64,000 nt of DNA from Desulfuromonas sp. GTDB lineage: Bacteria > Desulfobacterota > Desulfuromonadia > Desulfuromonadales > BM103. The DNA lies in assembly GCA_012026975.1 (NCBI GenBank), contig VEPG01000071.1:37153-101152 (forward strand), written 5' to 3'. The notes below the pieces were generated by a model, which did no database searches, was not told the origin of the DNA, and worked only from the letters and a program-made list of their open reading frames with translations. Position 1 is the first letter of the stretch. Each line of letters begins with the position of its first letter. Both the position numbers and the translations under genes were made by a program. Below, one piece after another: positions 59,452 to 64,000 of the stretch.

Positions 59452-59589
59452 CTACCTCGCCTGCTCGACGCGTTCCTCGAACCAGTTGCTCCCTTTTTGC
59501 AGGTCGCGTTCCGCCCCCTTGAGCGTTTCGCAGCCGGCGAGCAGCAGGCCGATGGCGATCAGGATGGCAGTCAGTCGCATGCCGGTCAT
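59452..59589 (-). CDS. Entericidin-like small lipoprotein
   Basis: This 45-residue frame starts at 59589, overlapping the lspA stop (ATGA). It has a lipoprotein signal (LLLAGC, Cys20) and a short helical tail ETLKGAERDLQKGSNWFEER, the layout of entericidin A/B antidote or toxin lipoproteins. It is small, envelope-anchored and translationally coupled to the lipoprotein signal peptidase that will process it. Role unknown. Confidence 0.72.
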   Translation of the reverse strand: MTGMRLTAILIAIGLLLAGCETLKGAERDLQKGSNWFEERVEQAR

Positions 59590-60098
59590 GGCTGATCCTC
59601 CCCGATGGTGGTCTGTTTTTCCCGTTTTAGCCGTCGTTCCTCAATAAGCATATCCCAGATCAGCAGGGTCACGCCAACGCAGATCGCCGAGTCGGCGACG
59701 TTGAAGGCCGGCCAGTGATGATGGCGCCAGAAGACGTCGAGAAAGTCGATGACTTCACCGAGGCGCACCCGGTCGATCAGGTTCCCCAGCGCCCCGGAAA
59801 AGATCAGGGCGAGGGCAATCGCTCCGAGCGTCTGGTCGGCGCGCAGGCTGCGCAGGTACCAGAGGATCACCAGCAAGGCGATACTGGCGACGGCGATGAA
59901 GAACGGCACGCGCAGCGCGCTGTTCGACAGGATGCCGAAAGCCGCCCCCTGGTTGCGGATGTAGGTGAGATGGAACCAGCCCTTGATGACCGGTACCGAT
60001 TCGTACAGTTCGAAATTGGCGTCGACGTACAGCTTGGTCGCCTGGTCGAGGATCAGGACGACGGTGGTAACGATGGCCAGAAGGCGATAACGGGACAT
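59586..60098 (-). CDS. lspA: Lipoprotein signal peptidase LspA
   Basis: LspA cleaves prolipoprotein signal peptides at the lipidated Cys. The 170-residue protein has four membrane helices and the family motifs DQATKLYVD, YIRNQGAAFG, GALGNLIDRV and FNVADSAI, the last two carrying the catalytic Asp residues. The ATG at 60098 (MSRYRLLA) gives the usual length; an ATG 30 bases upstream is possible. It follows ileS on the same strand, a classical gene order. Confidence 0.95.
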   Translation of the reverse strand: MSRYRLLAIVTTVVLILDQATKLYVDANFELYESVPVIKGWFHLTYIRNQGAAFGILSNSALRVPFFIAVASIALLVILWYLRSLRADQTLGAIALALIFSGALGNLIDRVRLGEVIDFLDVFWRHHHWPAFNVADSAICVGVTLLIWDMLIEERRLKREKQTTIGEDQP

Positions 60099-60171
60099 GA
60101 ATGGCTCTCGAAGGAATTTAACCGTCATCGTAGGGGCGGGTCTCCCCGCCCAGAGCGCGGTGACCGCGCTC

Positions 60172-62952
60172 CTACACCGTCAACGCCCTGGCACAACGAG
60201 GGCAGATTTCCGGGTGCGTCGCGTTCGAACCGATCCCCGTCGAATAGTTCCAGCAGCGCGGGCATTTTTCGCCATCCGCCCGCTCGACGCGGATGGCCAG
60301 CCCCGGCAGCGCCTCGCTGGCGGTTCCGTCGGCCAGCGTTTCGGCCAGTTCGGCCCGGGAGACGATAAACAGGGTGGCCAGCTCATCGCACTCGGCCTGC
60401 AGCAGCTCGCGCAGCGCTCCCGGTGCGGCGGCCAGGAGAACCTTCGCTTCCAGGCCGGAGCCGATCAGTTTGGCGGTGCGCGCCTGTTCGAGGCACTTCG
60501 AGACTTCCCCGCGGACGGCGAGCATCTGGTCGTAGCGGGTCTCCAGTGCCGGATCGGCCCATTCCGCGGCGAGTTGCGGGAAGCCGGCCAGGTGCACGCT
60601 GGCTTCCCGTTCGCCCGGCAGGTAACCCCAGATTTCGTCGGCGGTGAAGGAGAGCACCGGGGCCATCAGGCGGGTCAGGGTGTCGAGAATGGCGTACATC
60701 GCGGTCTGCGCGCTGCGCCGCTCGACACTCTTGGCCGGCGCGGTGTAAAGCCGGTCCTTGAGGACATCGAGGTAGAAGGCGCTCATCTCCACGGCACAGA
60801 AGTTGTGCACCGCATGGTAGAGGACGTGGAACTCGTAGTCGTCGTAGGACTTCTGCACGCGGTCGGAGAGCCCTTTGAGCTTGCTCAGCGCCCAGCGGTC
60901 GATGGCCAGCAGTTCCGCCGGGGGGACGGTGTCGCCTGCCGGGTCGAAGTCGTGGATGTTGCCGAGGATGTAGCGCGCGGTGTTGCGGATGCGTCGGTAG
61001 GCCTCGGAGACCTGCTGCAGGATGTTGTCGCCGCAGCGGGTGTCGTTGCGGTAGTCCTGGGTCGCCACCCACAGGCGCAGGATCTCGGCGCCGTATTTCT
61101 TGATGACCTCTTCCGGGGCGACCACGTTGCCCATCGATTTGGACATCGGCCGTCCCTCCTGATCGAGGACGAAGCCGTGAGTCAGCACCGCCTTGTACGG
61201 TGAGGTGCCGCGAGTGCCGACTGCGGCCAAAAGGCTCGAATGGAACCAGCCGCGGTGCTGGTCGCTCCCCTCCAGGTAGAGGTCGGCCGGGGATGAGAGC
61301 TGCGGCAGCTGTTCGACCACCGCGGCGTGGGAGACGCCCGAGTCGAACCAGACGTCGAGGATGTCCATCTCCTTGCGGAACTCCTTGGCGCCGCAGCCCG
61401 GGCAGACGGTGCCGGCGGGGAGCAGCTCGGCCGCCTCTTTCTCGAACCAGACGTCGCTGCCGCCGGTCTCGAAGAGGTCGGCGACATGGTGCATGACCTT
61501 GCCGTCGGCCAGCGCCTCGCCGCATTGCGTGCAGTAGAAGGCGGTAATCGGCACCCCCCAGCTGCGCTGACGGCTGATGCACCAGTCGGGGCGGTTGGCG
61601 ATCATGTTGTAGATCCGCTCGCGTCCCCAGGACGGGATCCAGCGGGCGGCGTCGATGTGCTTGAGCGCCTGGCCGCGCAGGTCGTTGGCCTCCATGGCGA
61701 CGAACCACTGCTCGGTGGCGCGGAAGATGATCGGTTTCTTGCAGCGCCAGCAGTGCGGGTAGCTGTGGGCGACCTTCCCCTCTTTCAGCAGCGCCCCCAC
61801 TTCCAGCAGTTTGGCCGTCACCTGCGGGTTGACCGCCGGCACCTTCTCGCCGCCGAACAGCTCCAGGGTCGGCAGGTAGCGGCCGTGATCGTCGACCGGG
61901 TTGTAGATCTCCAGCCCGTAGCGCAGACCGGTCAGGTAGTCGTCGTGGCCGTGGCCCGGGGCGGTGTGGACGCAGCCGGTGCCGGCCTCCAGCGTCACGT
62001 AGTCGCCGAGGACGATCAGGGAGGGACGCGCGTACAGCGGGTGACGGCAGTTCTTGCGTTCGAAGATTCCGGCTTCGAAGGTGGCGACCACCGGTCCCGG
62101 CGTCCGGCCGATCTCCTTGAAGACCGTCTCCTTGAGCCCCTCGGCCATGACCAGCAGCTCCCCCTCCGATTCGACCGCCACGTAGGGGAGCTCGGGGTTG
62201 AGGGCCACCGCCAGGTTGGCGGGGATGGTCCACGGGGTGGTGGTCCAGATCACGAAGAAGAGCGGCTTGCCGGCGAGGGCTTCGAGTCCGGCGGGCAGGC
62301 TGTCGTTGTAGGGGAACTTGACGTAGATCGACGGCGAGGTGTGGTCGCCGTACTCGACCTCGGCCTCGGCCAGGGCGGTGACGCAGGAAGAGCACCAGTG
62401 CACCGGCTTCTTCCCCTTGTAGAGCCCGCCGCGCTCGGCGAAACGCGCCAGCTCGCGGGCGGTGGCGGCTTCGTAGTCATTGGTCATGGTCAGGTAGGGG
62501 TGCTCCCAGTCGCCGAGGACGCCCAGGCGGCGGAATTCGTCGCGCTGGATATCGATCCACTGCTGCGCGTACTTGCGGCACTCGCGGCGGATCTCCACCT
62601 TGCTCATGGTCCGTTTCTTCTCGCCGAGCTGTTGATCGACCTTGAGTTCGATCGGCAGGCCGTGGCAGTCCCACCCCGGCACGTAGGGGGTGTAGAAGCC
62701 CTGCATGCGCCGGCTCTTGACCACGATGTCCTTGAGGATCTTGTTGAGGGCGTGGCCGATGTGGATGTGGCCGTTGGCGTAGGGGGGGCCGTCGTGCAGG
62801 GTGAAGTTCGGCTGGCCGGGCTGCGGCTCGCTGACCCGGCGGTCGAGCTCCAGCTCTTCCCAGCGCTTGAGCAGTTCGGGCTCGCGCTGCGGCAGGCTGG
62901 CGCGCATCGGGAAGTCGGTGACGGGGAGGTTCAGGGTGTCTTTGTATTCCAT
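60172..62952 (-). CDS. ileS: Isoleucyl-tRNA synthetase
   Basis: The 926-residue class I synthetase charges tRNA-Ile and edits valine. It has the HIGH box ([12 protein letters not shown]), the KMSKS box (PMSKSMGN), the editing-domain threonine-rich [13 protein letters not shown] region and a C-terminal zinc site (CPRCWNYS...CPRC). AGGAG stands 7 bases before the ATG at 62952, so I prefer it over the ATG 6 bases upstream. It is full-length and followed by lspA. Confidence 0.97.
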   Translation of the reverse strand: MEYKDTLNLPVTDFPMRASLPQREPELLKRWEELELDRRVSEPQPGQPNFTLHDGPPYANGHIHIGHALNKILKDIVVKSRRMQGFYTPYVPGWDCHGLPIELKVDQQLGEKKRTMSKVEIRRECRKYAQQWIDIQRDEFRRLGVLGDWEHPYLTMTNDYEAATARELARFAERGGLYKGKKPVHWCSSCVTALAEAEVEYGDHTSPSIYVKFPYNDSLPAGLEALAGKPLFFVIWTTTPWTIPANLAVALNPELPYVAVESEGELLVMAEGLKETVFKEIGRTPGPVVATFEAGIFERKNCRHPLYARPSLIVLGDYVTLEAGTGCVHTAPGHGHDDYLTGLRYGLEIYNPVDDHGRYLPTLELFGGEKVPAVNPQVTAKLLEVGALLKEGKVAHSYPHCWRCKKPIIFRATEQWFVAMEANDLRGQALKHIDAARWIPSWGRERIYNMIANRPDWCISRQRSWGVPITAFYCTQCGEALADGKVMHHVADLFETGGSDVWFEKEAAELLPAGTVCPGCGAKEFRKEMDILDVWFDSGVSHAAVVEQLPQLSSPADLYLEGSDQHRGWFHSSLLAAVGTRGTSPYKAVLTHGFVLDQEGRPMSKSMGNVVAPEEVIKKYGAEILRLWVATQDYRNDTRCGDNILQQVSEAYRRIRNTARYILGNIHDFDPAGDTVPPAELLAIDRWALSKLKGLSDRVQKSYDDYEFHVLYHAVHNFCAVEMSAFYLDVLKDRLYTAPAKSVERRSAQTAMYAILDTLTRLMAPVLSFTADEIWGYLPGEREASVHLAGFPQLAAEWADPALETRYDQMLAVRGEVSKCLEQARTAKLIGSGLEAKVLLAAAPGALRELLQAECDELATLFIVSRAELAETLADGTASEALPGLAIRVERADGEKCPRCWNYSTGIGSNATHPEICPRCARALTV

Positions 62953-63058
62953 GGCCATGCTCCTGGCGGAATTGAGGCATCAAAACGAATTTCACAACTT
63001 ATGCGGAAGCGCCCGACAAGTCAAGATTTCCGGAAGAATTCCGGGGACTGCGCAGGGG

Positions 63059-64000
63059 TCAACGAGAGGGCTGGCACAGCCGGCGCAACAGCAGGTAGCC
63101 GAGGGTGCCGGCAAGAAGCGAGGCGGCGAAGATCCCCACCTTGGCTGCGGCAATCAGTTCCGGAACATTTTCGTAGGCCAGGTTGGTGATGAACAGACTC
63201 ATGGTGAAGCCGATCCCGCCGAGCAGCCCCAGGCCGAAAATCTGCGACCAACGGGTGCCGGCGGGAAGCTCGGCCAGTCCCAGCGTTACCGCCAGCCAGG
63301 CAAACAGGGTAATGCCGAGCGGTTTGCCGATCAGCAGTCCGCAGGTAATGCCGATGGTGACGGGGTGGCTGGCGGCGGTGGCGAGTTCGCTAAGGTCGAT
63401 GGCGATGCCGGCGTTGGCCAGGGCGAAGATCGGCATGACGCCGAAGACCACCCAGTGATGCATTTCATGTTCCATCCGCTGCAACGGGCTCATGGCGTCG
63501 TGGCAGGTGTGTTCCAGCGCCAGCAGCGTGCCGAGTTTCTCTTCGTCCAGGAACGGCCCGGGGATGATGGCATGGGCCCGGTAGCCGGCCACCAGTCGTT
63601 CGGCTTCGGCGAGGAACGCATCGTGGCCGTGACGTGGCCGTACCGGCACGGCCATGCCGATCAGGACCCCGGCGACCGTGGCATGGATCCCCGATTTGAG
63701 CAGGGCCACCCACAACAGCAGGCCGACCAGGGCGTAAAAATTCGGCGTCTTGATCCCCAGACGATTGCCGCTGGCGAGGATAATCAGAAAGATTGCACCG
63801 AAAGCCAGAGCAGAGAGGTTCAGCCTACCGGTATAAAAGAGGGCAATGACCAGTACCGCGCCGAGATCGTCGACAATCGCCAGGGCGGTGAGGAAGATCG
63901 CCAGCGAACGCGGAATGCGATTACCGAGCAGGGCGATGACACCGAGAGCGAAAGCGATGTCGGTGGCCATCGGGATTGCCCAGCCGCGGGCCTGGAGCCC
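63059..64000 (-). CDS. nhaA: Na+/H+ antiporter NhaA (5' end outside window)
   Basis: The frame enters from the right edge and ends at 63059, giving 313 residues of an NhaA-type antiporter. Diagnostic pieces are GWAIPMATDIAFALGV and IVDDLGAVLVIALFYTG with the paired ion-binding Asp residues, IHATVAGVLIGMAVPV, the long cytoplasmic loop and ANAGIAIDL. The N-terminal two helices are missing because of the window edge, not a mutation. It exports Na+ in exchange for protons. Confidence 0.95.
   Translation of the reverse strand, partial: GLQARGWAIPMATDIAFALGVIALLGNRIPRSLAIFLTALAIVDDLGAVLVIALFYTGRLNLSALAFGAIFLIILASGNRLGIKTPNFYALVGLLLWVALLKSGIHATVAGVLIGMAVPVRPRHGHDAFLAEAERLVAGYRAHAIIPGPFLDEEKLGTLLALEHTCHDAMSPLQRMEHEMHHWVVFGVMPIFALANAGIAIDLSELATAASHPVTIGITCGLLIGKPLGITLFAWLAVTLGLAELPAGTRWSQIFGLGLLGGIGFTMSLFITNLAYENVPELIAAAKVGIFAASLLAGTLGYLLLRRLCQPSR

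Noticed and set aside
61327-63189. A 620-codon plus-strand frame opposite ileS
   Set aside because: ileS is complete with HIGH and KMSKS boxes on the minus strand.

Overview
The window looks like a GC-rich Desulfuromonadales chromosome (the Geobacter/Desulfuromonas lineage). The reasons are c-type cytochromes with 6, 16 and 26 CxxCH motifs, an OmcS-type filament cytochrome with its companion genes, a periplasm-facing Hyb-type [NiFe] hydrogenase, several sigma-54 response regulators, and apparent use of selenocysteine.

Layout. 1-8.1 kb: a truncated gene, a response-regulator/DnaJ/TPR fusion, mltG, plsY, a zinc-ribbon membrane protein, a free Cache protein and a hybrid histidine kinase. 8.1-12.4 kb: AT-richer accessory DNA holding three lipoproteins and an Rh-type ammonium channel. 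It is cut into segments by copies of the 3' end and terminator of tRNA-Pro(CGG), whose intact gene is at 12341-12417; this looks like stepwise insertion at a tRNA. 12.5-17.5 kb: YdcZ transporter, an M48 protease/SH3/CHASE2 operon, small envelope proteins. 17.5-19.2 kb: a GFA-family protein and two peroxiredoxin-like genes that are each interrupted by one in-frame TGA at the redox-active position, best read as selenoproteins. 19.3-23.4 kb: a compact operon of a B12-binding radical SAM enzyme with a possible PqqD-like C-terminus, a 56-residue peptide with eight Cys-His-Ala/Gly-Pro units, a methyltransferase and an M19 dipeptidase. I read it as an unrecognised RiPP (modified peptide) pathway and the most novel item here. 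23.4-25.5 kb: PLP enzyme, macrodomain protein and two tiny zinc-ribbon proteins.

25.5-39.1 kb: a two-component system (Cache kinase plus NtrC-type regulator) and an ANTAR regulator lie divergently from hybS-hybA-hybB-hybL-hybD-hypABCD-hypE. A sigma-54 promoter with a palindromic upstream site sits in the divergent gap, so the regulator probably controls hydrogen uptake. 39.3-54.9 kb, minus strand: an extracellular electron transfer locus. An NHL-repeat protein and an OmcS-like six-heme cytochrome each have their own sigma-54 promoter. A second OmcS-like cytochrome, a beta-propeller lipoprotein, an outer-membrane barrel, two CsgG/GNA1162-like lipoproteins, a PpiC prolyl isomerase, 26-heme and 16-heme cytochromes and a second NHL protein follow. 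The order propeller, three envelope genes, prolyl isomerase matches what I recall of the omcS-companion (osc) nanowire assembly genes of G. sulfurreducens.

55.2-59.4 kb: a PhnD-like binding lipoprotein, a histidine kinase with a periplasmic heme c motif and a sigma-54 activator form an operon divergent from the nanowire locus. Both nanowire promoters carry the same two-palindrome element at the same distance upstream, a good candidate binding site for this activator. 59.4-64 kb: an entericidin-like lipoprotein, lspA, ileS and a truncated nhaA.
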